Shown here one piece after another: positions 16,732 through 24,445 of a stretch of DNA of 49,860 nt. Under the pieces are notes generated by a model. That model was not told the DNA's origin. It ran no database searches and saw only the letters and a list, made by a program, of their open reading frames with translations. This stretch comes from Sedimentibacter sp. SX930 (GTDB lineage Bacteria; Bacillota; Bacilli; Lactobacillales; Aerococcaceae). Where the stretch lies: positions 1 to 49,860 of the forward strand of contig MUZD01000012.1 in NCBI GenBank assembly GCA_002155105.1, given 5' to 3'. The translations under genes and the position numbers were made by a program. Positions within the stretch are counted from its first letter, which is position 1, and the number at the start of each line of letters is the position of its first letter.

Positions 16732-16863
16732 ATGATGAAAAATTTTATTAAATGGGGATCCGTTGTCTATTATTTCGCTGGAAAGAAACCTGAAAAGGCA
16801 AAGAAACCAAAAAAAGTAGAAGAAATCAGGGAAGCTTCCATCATCACTGCGTCCATCGATTAG
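16732..16863 (+). CDS. Small 43-residue basic protein, unknown
   Basis: A short ORF with an excellent AAGGAGGGAG site (16718-16727) 5-6 bp before the ATG pair. The product starts MMKNFIKWGSVVYYFAGKK, a short amphipathic/hydrophobic stretch, followed by a Lys/Pro-rich segment (PEKAKKPKKVEE) and a polar end 'REASIITASID'. The ribosome site, the start 48 bp after the patB stop and the following terminator argue that it is translated. No family is recognised. It might be a small membrane-associated or regulatory protein. Its size means automated annotation would often miss it. Confidence 0.6.
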   Translation: MMKNFIKWGSVVYYFAGKKPEKAKKPKKVEEIREASIITASID

Positions 16864-16925
16864 TTCAAATCCGCATGAGAAACGTACGAAGTAATGGCAT
16901 AGTGGCATATGATTCATCCAAAAGA

Positions 16926-16962
16926 TACGGAACGCAGCTGGCTGCGCGTTCCGTATTTTTTT
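16926..16962 (+). terminator. Rho-independent terminator after patB and the small ORF
   Basis: ACGGAACGC (16927-16935) pairs with GCGTTCCGT (16946-16954), with ATTTTTTT following. It lies inside the longest possible frame of the next gene, supporting that gene's later start. Confidence 0.88.
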
Positions 16963-17042
16963 GCGTCAGCCCTGTCCCGGCAGGTAAACTCTGTGATATG
17001 ATGGGTGTACTATTTTCATCAATTAAGGGAAGGTGTGGGGTT

Positions 17043-17933
17043 GTGTCGAAAGGAAAAGGTAAAGTGATGCTATCGATGCTGATATTCGGGACGATCAGCA
17101 TCTTCGTTAAGAATATCGATTTGGCCTCCAATCAGGTTGCCTTCTTCAGGGGCGCTTTGGGGAGTCTGTTCCTCTGGGGAACCTTGTTGGTGCGCAAGGA
17201 AAGGATCCCTTTGGCGTTGGTCAGGAAAAATGCAAAGTTCCTGTTGCTTTCGGGTTTTGCTGTCGGCATGAACTGGATCTTGCTATTTGAAGCTTTCCGT
17301 TACACGACGGTATCGAATGCAACCTTGAGCTATTATTTCCAACCGATCTTCATGACGCTGTTGGCACCGTTCGTCTTCAAGGAATCCTTGACCGCTAAGA
17401 AGATCGCTTGCGTCCTGTTGGCGATGCTCGGGATGTTCCTGATCATCGGAGTGAGCCCCAATGCGGGGGCATATAATCATCCGGTCGGGATCGGATTCGG
17501 TTTGGCTGCTGCATTTTTCTATGCGGTGGCCATCATGTCCAACAAAAAAATCGCGGGTCTTGGAGGGATCCCTTTGACTGCTTTGACGCTCGTCATCGCA
17601 ACAGGAATCCTGACCCCTTATGTTGCACTGACTTCCGGGTTCGGATTGGGACAATTGACTGGAAGCTCAATCACCAGTCTGCTGGTTTTGGGGATCATCC
17701 ACACGGGGATTGCCTATGTGCTGATGTTTGCAGGCGCCCAAGCTGTCGAGAGCCAGACATTCGCTGTGCTCAGCTATGTCGATCCGGTGACGGCGATTGT
17801 GGTTTCGGCTGTATTCCTGAAAGAAGACTTGTCACCCGTGCAATTGGCGGGAGGCGTGCTGATACTGGCTGCGGCCTTCCTGAACGAATTTCTGGGCAAC
17901 AAAGAGAAACAAGTAGTGATCAGCAAAGAGTAG
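17043..17933 (+). CDS. EamA/DMT-family transporter
   Basis: The open frame reaches back to 16875, but that part overlaps a terminator. The GTG at 17043 has GGAAGGTG upstream and gives a 296-residue protein starting 'SKGKGKVMLSMLIFGT', the normal DMT length; ATG 17067 is an alternative. Ten hydrophobic helices in two EamA repeats are visible. The first repeat has 'NQVAFFRGALGSLFLWGT' and ends 'FQPIFMTLLAPFVFKESL'. The second begins near residue 150 ('GIGFGLAAAFFYAVAIM') and ends 'YVDPVTAIVVSAVFLKEDL'. Such carriers export amino acids, nucleosides or metabolites; the substrate is unknown. It is monocistronic. Confidence 0.9.
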   Translation: MSKGKGKVMLSMLIFGTISIFVKNIDLASNQVAFFRGALGSLFLWGTLLVRKERIPLALVRKNAKFLLLSGFAVGMNWILLFEAFRYTTVSNATLSYYFQPIFMTLLAPFVFKESLTAKKIACVLLAMLGMFLIIGVSPNAGAYNHPVGIGFGLAAAFFYAVAIMSNKKIAGLGGIPLTALTLVIATGILTPYVALTSGFGLGQLTGSSITSLLVLGIIHTGIAYVLMFAGAQAVESQTFAVLSYVDPVTAIVVSAVFLKEDLSPVQLAGGVLILAAAFLNEFLGNKEKQVVISKE

Positions 17934-17969
17934 CATAAAGCCGCTTTCCATATGGAAAGCGGCTTTATG
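17934..17969 (+). terminator. Perfect 36-bp palindromic terminator
   Basis: CATAAAGCCGCTTTCCAT (17934-17951) is followed directly by its exact reverse complement (17952-17969), starting at the base after the stop codon. It probably ends the EamA transporter transcript, with no long T-tract beyond TTTAT. Confidence 0.75.
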
Positions 17970-17980
17970 CTCAGAAATAA

Positions 17981-18112
17981 CCCGTCAAAAGCGGTTTGGC
18001 GGGGAAAATCAGTTCAAATAAGAGTCAGAAAACCCGCCGAAACCACTTTGGCGGGGAAAAACGTCCGCGGACAACACGAGATTGCCCGTCAAAACCATTT
18101 TGGCGGGGAATT
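17981..18112. repeat. Array A: three 28-bp hairpin repeats, 52-bp period
   Basis: Repeats at 17981-18008, 18033-18060 and 18085-18112, with consensus CCCGYCRAAA then TTTGGCGGGGAAAA. Starts are exactly 52 bp apart, separated by two 24-bp unrelated spacers. CCCGCC pairs with GGCGGG within each unit. Copies differ at several positions, mostly in the loop. It lies between two converging genes. Confidence 0.75.
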
Positions 18113-18124
18113 CCGCCACGAACG

Positions 18125-18173
18125 CGAACAACAAAACACAGAAAGGGGCGGCCTCATTGGAGGCAGCCCCTTT
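18125..18173 (-). terminator. Terminator of the PH-like gene
   Basis: Read on the reverse strand, AAAGGGGC-x-GCCTC and its complement flank CAAT (18142-18173), followed by CTGTGTTTTGTTG. It lies about 20 bp past the stop of the reverse-strand gene ending at 18195. Confidence 0.8.
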
Positions 18174-18194
18174 CGTTCGTTGTAGATTCAGTTG

Positions 18195-18566
18195 TTACGC
18201 GATTTTTATCATGCGCTTCCGGATGGCTTTTTCCCATGTATCATAGTGATTGACTGCGAATTTGAAGAGGGTACCGTCTTTCCTTTCGATGATCAGCGCT
18301 TTGCGGAGGCCGTAAGTGCCTGGACGTACACTCCTGATGTCATCATAGGGAATAGCGATGTCGTAGATGCCATCAGCGAAGGCTTTTGAGAAGGGTTTGA
18401 AGAAAATTTTTGTCATGATTTTGGCTATTTCCGGCATGTCGAAGCGGAGTTGCTTGTCTGTCAAAAAGCCAAAGCCATCCAGAGCGGACTGTTCGCTTCG
18501 GCACCAACTCATCCTACCGCTGTACAAGGTTACTTCCCCGGATCTGTCTCCAGTCTTTTTAAACAT
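18195..18566 (-). CDS. Small PH/GRAM-like domain protein
   Basis: Start ATG 18566 has AGAAGG 7 bp upstream; the in-frame ATG at 18584 overlaps that site. The product has 123 residues and no signal or membrane segment. It is beta-rich with a C-terminal helix: 'LYSGRMSWCRSEQS', 'GFGFLTDKQLRFDMP', 'IAIPYDDIRSVRPGTYGL', 'ALIIERKDGTLFKFAVN', 'TWEKAIRKRM'. The 'x-IPYDDI-x-S-V' strand followed by 'L-I-E-x-K-D-G-x-x-F-x-F' and a terminal helix is the usual pattern of bacterial PH/GRAM-like domains. Such domains often bind lipids or proteins; no specific role can be given. Confidence 0.75.
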   Translation of the reverse strand: MFKKTGDRSGEVTLYSGRMSWCRSEQSALDGFGFLTDKQLRFDMPEIAKIMTKIFFKPFSKAFADGIYDIAIPYDDIRSVRPGTYGLRKALIIERKDGTLFKFAVNHYDTWEKAIRKRMIKIA

Positions 18567-18965
18567 ATCGGTTCCTTCTTCCATAAATAAAACAGCAATA
18601 ATTCTTCGCCCTTATTATACCAAGAAGCTAATCAACAGGTCTAAAAACACACAAAAAACCGGACAGATTTGTCCGGTTTTCGTAGAGCAGAATGCCTCAT
18701 TGCGTATGGCAGTACGTGGTTGAAGGCCTTTCTTCTCAAGAATGGAGTCATTTTTTTCCGACGCTTACTGACTGAGCGATCTCACGCCGGGAGGATTTCA
18801 TTAAGAAATGAAGGTTCCTCTTTTATGGATGGATTCAGTATAAGCCATAACTATTTTTGAAAAAAGGTGCCGAGCCACTAATGAAAGAAACCTCTCAAAA
18901 CTTGCATCCGTATGGTTTGAACAGTGAGAGAATCTTTTCAGAAGGAGTGGCTTTTCCGATGATCA
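18567..18965. other. 399-bp intergenic region with one terminator
   Basis: AAAACCGGACA-GATT-TGTCCGGTTTT (18655-18680) is a clear hairpin. The reverse strand gives TTTTTTGTGTG after it, so it could end read-through from the reverse-strand RpiR gene about 290 bp upstream. The segment 18690-18960 has no supportable gene; GAGGATTTCATTAAGAAATGAA (split: GAGGATTTCATT, AAGAAATGAA) forms a weak hairpin. Confidence 0.55.
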
Positions 18966-19820
18966 TCACCAGATGATTCGGCTGATTTTTTTGTAGTAAT
19001 CCATCTTCAGTGCGACATTGTGCTCGTAGTCGAGTTTGAAATAGCTGGTATAAAGACAATCCAGCAAGAACAGCAAAGAAAGCCTGGTCGAAAATGAAGA
19101 AATCTTATTGTAGTGACTTTCATTTGAGCTCATGTACAGGTGATGCGTGGCGGCGCTCGCGAAAGGAATCTCATCGGTAGATGTGATCAACAGGATGGGC
19201 GATCGGTTATTCTTCAGTATCTTCACTATTTCAGGAATGACCGTGCCCCGTCCTCCGTAGGAAACAACAATGGAAAGGTGCGAAGAATCGCTGGCGGCCG
19301 CCGTCAAACGTTGATGATACTCTTCGATCGGGACATTGACGAATCTGCCGATTTCCTGCATCTGGAATTTGAAGTTCTCGGCGAAGAACAGATTCCCGGC
19401 GGAAGTATAAAGGTCGATGGCTGGAACCTTTTTAATCAAGGAAGCCGCCTGCCGAAGTTGTTCCAGATCCAGGTTGTTGAGCGAGGACACCACAGTCTGC
19501 TCATAGAGTTCCTGCATCGTCCGCGTAATTTGGTATTGGGTTTCGTTGGGGTGGATCGGATAGTTGAAATCCAGGGTCGTCCGTCCCTTCAGATAATCAC
19601 CCATCGAAGAAGAAACCAAGATCTTCAATTCGGAAAGTCCGGCCAGGTCCAATTTTTTGCACAAACGGTAGATCGTTGCGTTCGAAATGAAGCTGGCTTC
19701 GCTGATTTCCGCGGAAGTCATCTTCACGAAAGCTTCGGGATTTTCTTTTATATAGGAAACCAAAATTTTCTCGTTTTCGGTCAGGCTCACTAAATTGTCC
19801 ATTTTGCTAAAGATATTCAT
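18966..19820 (-). CDS. RpiR-family transcriptional regulator with SIS domain
   Basis: A 284-residue protein whose start has GAGGTGA 6 bp upstream. The N-terminal 80 residues carry the RpiR helix-turn-helix ('LVSLTENEKILVSYIKENP', 'SAEISEASFISNATIYRLCKKL'). The C-terminal SIS sugar-phosphate isomerase fold is seen in 'AIDLYTSAGNLFFAENF', 'SSHLSIVVSYGGRG' and 'SPILLITSTDEIPFASAATH'. RpiR proteins sense phosphosugars and repress or activate sugar genes. No sugar operon adjoins it: upstream, 11 bp away, is the DnaQ-BRCT gene in the same direction, probably one transcription unit. The ligand and targets are unknown. Confidence 0.92.
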   Translation of the reverse strand: MNIFSKMDNLVSLTENEKILVSYIKENPEAFVKMTSAEISEASFISNATIYRLCKKLDLAGLSELKILVSSSMGDYLKGRTTLDFNYPIHPNETQYQITRTMQELYEQTVVSSLNNLDLEQLRQAASLIKKVPAIDLYTSAGNLFFAENFKFQMQEIGRFVNVPIEEYHQRLTAAASDSSHLSIVVSYGGRGTVIPEIVKILKNNRSPILLITSTDEIPFASAATHHLYMSSNESHYNKISSFSTRLSLLFLLDCLYTSYFKLDYEHNVALKMDYYKKISRIIW

Positions 19821-19831
19821 CTTACGTCACC

Positions 19832-20761
19832 TCAATTCTTCAAAAAAATGCGCAGGAAGTCCGATTCGGAAAGCAGGGTCAGATTGTGGCCGCTGCCTTG
19901 CAGTTCGCGGACTGCTTGGATTTTACGGCTCTCGCTCGGTGTGCCGATTTTGCGCCAATCACTTTCGGCGACGACTAGGTAGAGGGTATCGTAGCCCAGG
20001 TTGGCGTCGAAGTGGCCGCCGACATCGATGACGAGTTGCGCCAAATCGCTGCGCTTCAGTTTCTGGAACCGGCCGGTAAAGCAGACATGTTTGTCGTAAA
20101 AGACGTGTTCCTTGTCGAACAGCAGGCTCTTCGGCTTCAAGGGGGCGGCCGTTTTTGCCCGTTTGGCGGGGACGCTTTTGCCGCCTTTCGCGACTCCGAA
20201 AGCATGCGAGAACAATTTTCCCATCCGGTATTGGTATTCGTCCAAGAAACCTTGGATGTCGTAGTCGTATTGCGCCAGCATTTTACTGGTGATCAGCCCG
20301 CAGGCGACCGCATCCTCCACGGCATTATGGTGGTTATCGATGGTCATGCCGAAGTAGTCCAGAACGGTCGGCAAGCGGTTATTGTGCAGATCCAGCATGC
20401 GCTGTGCCATCTTGCAGGAACAGAAAAATTCGTTCTGCATCTTCGGCAGTTTGTAGGTTTCGATCGTTTGCTGTAGGCAGCTCATATCGAATTGGGCAAA
20501 GTGGGCCACGAGCGGATCTTCTCCAATAAAAGAGCGGATGTCCGGATAAAGTTCGTCGAAGGAAGGTTCCCTGGCGACCATGGCCTCGGTGATGCCGTGG
20601 ATTTGGATATTTCCGCGGCTGAAATATTGGCGCGGATTGATGAGCGCATAGTAGCGATCGATTTCCTTGCCGTCGGAAAAGCGGCTCAAGCCAATGGAAC
20701 AGACGCTGTCACCACGGCTGTTTGCAGTTTCAAAGTCAATGGCGACGTAATCCATGTGCAT
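19832..20761 (-). CDS. DnaQ-like 3'-5' exonuclease with C-terminal BRCT domain
   Basis: A 309-residue protein. Residues 1-170 are a DEDDh exonuclease: ExoI 'YVAIDFETANSRGDS' (D, E), ExoII 'LVAHFAQFDMSCL' (D), ExoIII 'HHNAVEDAVACG' (H, D). After a basic linker, residues 220-309 look like a BRCT domain ('KHVCFTGRFQKLKRSDLAQL', 'GGHFDANLGYDTLYLVV'). It resembles PolC/epsilon-type proofreading nucleases used in repair, but with BRCT as in DNA ligase. The start at 20761 has AAGGAG 5 bp upstream; the Met at 20755 is also possible. It is followed by the RpiR gene. Confidence 0.9.
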   Translation of the reverse strand: MHMDYVAIDFETANSRGDSVCSIGLSRFSDGKEIDRYYALINPRQYFSRGNIQIHGITEAMVAREPSFDELYPDIRSFIGEDPLVAHFAQFDMSCLQQTIETYKLPKMQNEFFCSCKMAQRMLDLHNNRLPTVLDYFGMTIDNHHNAVEDAVACGLITSKMLAQYDYDIQGFLDEYQYRMGKLFSHAFGVAKGGKSVPAKRAKTAAPLKPKSLLFDKEHVFYDKHVCFTGRFQKLKRSDLAQLVIDVGGHFDANLGYDTLYLVVAESDWRKIGTPSESRKIQAVRELQGSGHNLTLLSESDFLRIFLKN

Positions 20762-20803
20762 ACATACTCCTTTTGGTTGTTTAGTGAAAAATGAATAGAT
20801 GGC

Positions 20804-21094
20804 TTATTGCTGCTGCAAAGCCATGATCTGTTGGTAATAAGGGATCATGCTGCCCAAAGCCGCGCCGATGATGAAAAACAACAGCATGCGGATCAAAATA
20901 TAGGCCCAGCTTGCTGTATAATCCCGGGACGGGTTTTTATTGGAGCGTCGGAAGAGGATGAACATGCCGACCCCCGCAATCCAGCCGATGCCCGACAAAA
21001 GCGCCTGCGAAGTCGCCGGATTCAGGTAGCCGATCACGAAGCCGACAACCGTGGCAAAGGCCAACAAAAGCCTTTGCTTCATTTTTTCTGTCAT
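20804..21094 (-). CDS. Small three-helix membrane protein
   Basis: The ATG at 21094 (an in-frame TTG precedes it) is spaced well from GGGGGAAA. The 96-residue product has hydrophobic segments at about residues 10-26, 30-48 and 65-85, with the polar loop 'RRSNKNPSRDYTASWAY'. The N-terminus is basic (MTEKMKQR). No signature is recognised. It lies 42 bp upstream of the DnaQ-BRCT gene in the same direction and may be cotranscribed with it. Confidence that it is a gene rests on ribosome site, codon use and clear topology. Confidence 0.75.
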   Translation of the reverse strand: MTEKMKQRLLLAFATVVGFVIGYLNPATSQALLSGIGWIAGVGMFILFRRSNKNPSRDYTASWAYILIRMLLFFIIGAALGSMIPYYQQIMALQQQ

Positions 21095-21164
21095 CAAAAT
21101 TTCCCCCTTTTTCGTAAGCCTATTCTACCACAAAGGGCGCTTGTGGAATACGGTTGTGATCCGA

Positions 21165-21195
21165 CAAAAAAGCCTTTCCGATTATGCGGAAAGGC
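21165..21195 (-). terminator. Terminator of the FNR-like regulator gene
   Basis: On the reverse strand GCCTTTCCGCATAATCGGAAAGGC is followed by TTTTTTG (given in pieces: GCCTTTCCG, CGGAAAGGC). It sits about 10 bp after the stop at 21205. Confidence 0.88.
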
Positions 21196-21204
21196 GGGAG
21201 TGTT

Positions 21205-21915
21205 TCATAAAAACAACAAGCCGTCGAGATCTAAGATGACGATTTCGCGGTGATTCAGTTGTTTGATGAGGTGGTGGTCCTCCAACGAACCCATCTTGCG
21301 GCTGATTGTTTCCGGAGTCGTTCCGAGGTAGGAAGCCAGATCCTTCTTCGACATCGGCAAGGTGATGGTGTCGCCGTCCTTCGTGGCCAGTTCGGCAAGA
21401 TAAAGGGCCAACCGGGCTTCGACTTTTTCGGTCGCCACGTAGGTCGTCTGCCTTTCCGACTTTTCCAGACGGTTGGAGAATTCCTGCAACAATTTCAGGG
21501 AGATGGCAGGGTATTTCAACAAAAAATGCTGCAGATCGCTCCTTTTCATCCGGCAGACTTGGGTTTTCTTCACCGCTTCGGCATAGGCTTCGTGCTTCGA
21601 TTCGCTGAAGAGGGCCAACTCTCCTGTGAAATCGCCCGGATTGAGGAAGCGCACGAGCTGCTCTTTCCCGGATTCCGCCAGCCGGTAGATGCGGATCAGG
21701 CCGGAATGGAGGATGTAGAGCGTATCCGACGCTTCGCCGGGGCGATAGAGCAGTTCGCCTTTTTTGTAGGTCGACTGATGGGTGACGGACATGATTTCGT
21801 CCATCTGGTCCGGCTCCAGGTGATTGAAGATCGGCACAAGCGAAATGCAGGAACTGTGCGCGTTGCAGGTGCACCCAGCGCTGCACTTGTGCGCAGGTTT
21901 ATGGGTTTCGTTCAT
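21205..21915 (-). CDS. CRP/FNR-family regulator with FNR-type cysteines
   Basis: A 236-residue protein with a strong AAGGAGG site. The N-terminus has cysteines 11, 15, 17 and 23 (KCSAGCTCNAHSSC), and a fifth at 121 ('KTQVCRM'), matching the central cysteine of E. coli FNR. A cAMP-type beta-roll follows (about 27-145), then a dimer helix and HTH. The recognition helix reads 'TPETISRKMG': the E-x-x-S-R pattern reads TTGAT half-sites in FNR. An iron-sulfur cluster sensing oxygen, or metal/thiol sensing, is likely (inference). Matching boxes precede the P-type ATPase and CopZ-like genes nearby, so it probably activates them. It may have its own terminator but no obvious box. Confidence 0.92.
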   Translation of the reverse strand: MNETHKPAHKCSAGCTCNAHSSCISLVPIFNHLEPDQMDEIMSVTHQSTYKKGELLYRPGEASDTLYILHSGLIRIYRLAESGKEQLVRFLNPGDFTGELALFSESKHEAYAEAVKKTQVCRMKRSDLQHFLLKYPAISLKLLQEFSNRLEKSERQTTYVATEKVEARLALYLAELATKDGDTITLPMSKKDLASYLGTTPETISRKMGSLEDHHLIKQLNHREIVILDLDGLLFL

Positions 21916-22155
21916 AGGGCAAATCCTCCTTTTCGGAATGGGACATGCAGGCTTGGTTGCTTAAATTGTACCGCAATCCGACGGCTGCATGCGAATTTTA
22001 TCTTGGATGTGAGCTTTTTATAACGACTGATGGCTAGCTTCACGGGTAAGCCCTTCGGAAAGGATAAAGGAACCCCTTGTCTCTACGAGCCAAGGATACT
22101 ATTCGACTAACCTGCTGACGCAGGAAGTCTCTCAGCATATTGCGCTCTACGATGC

Positions 22156-24066
22156 TCAGTCAGCACGATTTCCTAAATTTCTCTCATGGCTGAACGAACC
22201 CGTTCCGCTTTTCTTCCGGTTGAAGCCGATTAAACGCATGGCGTTCAGGATGACGGCCAGGATGCTGGCTTCATGGATGAACATGCCGCTGGCGAGATGG
22301 ACGGATCCCATTAGGACGCCCGCCAAAAGGAATATGACGACCGCGACCGCAATGGCGATGTTCTGTTTCATGTTGCGCATGGTTGCCTTTGACAGCGAAT
22401 AAGCATGGGAAAACTGCATCAGCTTGTCGGCCATCAGCACGACATCCGCCGTCTCCATCGAGATGTCGGTCCCGCCTTCGCCCATGGCCAAGCCGATGTC
22501 GGCTGTCGCGATGGCAGGCGCATCGTTGATGCCGTCCCCGGCCATCGCCACAACGGCGCCATCTGCCTGCAGTTGTTTGACGAAACGTACTTTATCCTCC
22601 GGCAACAGCTCGGCATGGAAGGCGTCCAATCCCAATTGTTCGGCGACCGCTTGGGCGGTGTGGCGGTTGTCCCCCGTCAGCATGATGATCTGTTTGATGC
22701 CGTTCTTGCGCATCTCGGCCAAAGCCTGAGGTGCGTCCTCGCGGATCTGATCGGCGATCGAGAAGAGCCCGGCGAGCGTGCCGTCAATGGCTGTGAAAAT
22801 GACGGTATTACCGTTTTTTTCGCGCGCAATCGCGTAGTTTTCTGCTGCTTCATTAATCGAGATGCCGGCCTGTGCCATCAGTTTGCGGTTGCCGGCGACG
22901 AGACGGTGACCTTCAACTGTCGCTTTCAATCCATGGCCTTTGATAACTTCCGCATCTTTCAGCGCAACAGGCATTTCAAGCCCTTGTTGATGCGCGTATT
23001 TCACGATTGTTTGTCCGAGGTGGTGTTCGGAAATGCGCTCGGCAGCTGCAGTCAGCTGCAGAAGTTCCCTACGGTCGATGTTGCTAAGGGTATGGATGTC
23101 GGTCACTTCCGGTTTGCCTTTCGTCAGCGTGCCGGTCTTGTCGAAAACGAGCGTATCGACTTTGGAGAAACGATCCATGACCTCGCCGCCTTTCACCAGC
23201 ACGCCGTATTTGGCGCCGTTGCCGATGCCGGCCACGTTCGATACCGGCGCTCCAATCACGAGGGCGCCAGGGCAGGCGATCACAAGGAAAGTTATGGCAA
23301 GATGCAGGTCACGCGTCCAAGCGTAAACGATGACGGAGAGCACCACAATGGCAGGCGTGTAGAAGTTGGCGAAGGCATCGAGGAAACGTTCGGCCTTGGA
23401 TTTGGATTCCTGCGCCTCTTCGACCAATTCGATGATTTTTGCGAAAGTCGTGTCATCGCCGACCTTTTCCGCGATCATTTCGATGAAGCCGTCGTCCACC
23501 AATGTCCCCGAAAAGACTTTATCATCCAAGGATTTGTTGGCCGGAATCGCTTCTCCCGTCACAGCGGCTTCGTTGATGGCCGCCTGACCCTTCACGATGA
23601 TGCCGTCGACAGGGATTTTGCCGCCCGGTTTGATGAACAGCCGATCCCCGACAGCAACTTCCTCGACCGGCACGACAACTTGATCGGTGCCATGCAGCAC
23701 GATTGCTTCCTGGGGGGCCATGTCGATCAAGGAGCGCAGAGAGGAGCGGGTCTTTTCCAAGGTGCGTGCTTCCAGGAAATCACCGAAAAGAAACAGAAAT
23801 GTCACAACGGAAGACTCCGTGTATTCACGGATGAATAGTGCACCGATGACCGCGATCGTCACCAGCAACTCGATGCTGAAAGCTTTCATCCGCAGCGCCA
23901 GATAGGCTTTGTACATGATTGGCACCACCGCGATGAGCGTTGCTGCAATGAGGGCGTAGTCGGCAGCAACGACATATCCAAGTGTTTTCAAAGCAAATCC
24001 GATGATGATCAGGAAACCTGACAGTGCGGTTATGCGGTTTTTGTATTTGTTGATCCATTTGATCAT
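22156..24066 (-). CDS. Heavy-metal P1B-type ATPase, unusual CPG motif
   Basis: A 636-residue P1B ATPase with AGGAGG 9 bp before its start. There is no N-terminal metal-binding domain. Helices occupy about 12-100 and 238-280. Catalytic motifs are intact: 'VTGEAIP' (TGE), phosphorylation site DKTGTLT (Asp309), 'MLTGDN' and 'AMAGDGINDAPA'. Two diagnostic motifs differ: the membrane metal site reads ACPGALV (residues 264-270), with CPG where copper and zinc pumps have CPC, and the HP dipeptide reads SEHHLG (346-351). The metal specificity therefore cannot be read off. Its promoter has an FNR box. A CopZ-like HMA protein gene 2.3 kb away shares that box and may supply its metal. Confidence 0.92.
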   Translation of the reverse strand: MIKWINKYKNRITALSGFLIIIGFALKTLGYVVAADYALIAATLIAVVPIMYKAYLALRMKAFSIELLVTIAVIGALFIREYTESSVVTFLFLFGDFLEARTLEKTRSSLRSLIDMAPQEAIVLHGTDQVVVPVEEVAVGDRLFIKPGGKIPVDGIIVKGQAAINEAAVTGEAIPANKSLDDKVFSGTLVDDGFIEMIAEKVGDDTTFAKIIELVEEAQESKSKAERFLDAFANFYTPAIVVLSVIVYAWTRDLHLAITFLVIACPGALVIGAPVSNVAGIGNGAKYGVLVKGGEVMDRFSKVDTLVFDKTGTLTKGKPEVTDIHTLSNIDRRELLQLTAAAERISEHHLGQTIVKYAHQQGLEMPVALKDAEVIKGHGLKATVEGHRLVAGNRKLMAQAGISINEAAENYAIAREKNGNTVIFTAIDGTLAGLFSIADQIREDAPQALAEMRKNGIKQIIMLTGDNRHTAQAVAEQLGLDAFHAELLPEDKVRFVKQLQADGAVVAMAGDGINDAPAIATADIGLAMGEGGTDISMETADVVLMADKLMQFSHAYSLSKATMRNMKQNIAIAVAVVIFLLAGVLMGSVHLASGMFIHEASILAVILNAMRLIGFNRKKSGTGSFSHERNLGNRAD

Positions 24067-24100
24067 GTAAATGACCTCCTCTTGTATTTCCTATAGCCTA

Positions 24101-24142
24101 ATCATACGACATCAAAGAGGAAAACGACTTGATGGGGGTCAA
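24101..24142 (-). promoter_or_regulatory. FNR-type box and promoter of the P-type ATPase
   Basis: On the reverse strand TTGACCCCCATCAA (24142-24129), one change from TTGAT-N4-ATCAA, precedes TATGAT (24106-24101) by 22 bp. If TATGAT is the -10, the box centre is at -41.5, the classic class II activator position. The same spacing recurs at copZ. Confidence 0.75.
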
Positions 24143-24171
24143 GCTTTGGATGCGGAAATACGCGACGTCTT

Positions 24172-24360
24172 CTTCGCAGGAGCAACGCAGCGGATGAGCG
24201 GCCTCAGCTCCGATGAAGAGGCGCTCGCCGGAGTTGCGCGACTGGTTGGGTGCTGTGCTCCGACGAGAACCTGCTCGCAGGAGAAGGGCCCGCAAATTAC
24301 CGCTGTTCTCCGGCGTGGGGAGCCTCGCCGGAGGAACGCACCACCCCCGGTCACCGGAGG
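24172..24360. repeat. Array B: three (plus partial) hairpin repeats, 50-bp period
   Basis: 26-bp units at 24208-24233, 24258-24283 and 24308-24333, starts exactly 50 bp apart, with 24-bp non-repeating spacers. Each begins CTCCG(A/G) and ends (G/A)GAG, with complementary ends forming a stem (CTCCGGCG against CGCCGGAG in the third copy). A partial copy ending CTTCGCAGGAG lies at 24172-24182, and another fragment ends near 24360. It lies between tcyP and the ATPase promoter. Confidence 0.75.
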
Positions 24361-24372
24361 GCATCCGAACAC

Positions 24373-24403
24373 AAAAAAAGCTGCCCGCAAATTGCAGACA
24401 GCT
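24373..24403 (-). terminator. Terminator of tcyP
   Basis: On the reverse strand AGCTGTCTGC-AATTT-GCGGGCAGCT (24403-24379) is followed by TTTTTTT. Two pairs are G-U. It lies about 40 bp after the tcyP stop. Confidence 0.85.
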
Positions 24404-24445
24404 GAGTCCTTCGGCAGGACAGATAATTATTTATAGAAGAAAAGA

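Noticed and set aside
17981-18112. CRISPR array (three repeats with 24-bp spacers)
   Set aside because: Repeats differ at several positions, spacers are shorter than usual, the array has only three units, and no cas gene is in the window. The same pitch occurs with unrelated repeats elsewhere, so a different kind of tandem hairpin repeat is more likely.
22023-22155. Possible repeat or RNA element between the ATPase stop and the FNR-like gene
   Set aside because: GCTGA and TCAGC segments can pair in several ways, but no single convincing structure or repeat was found.
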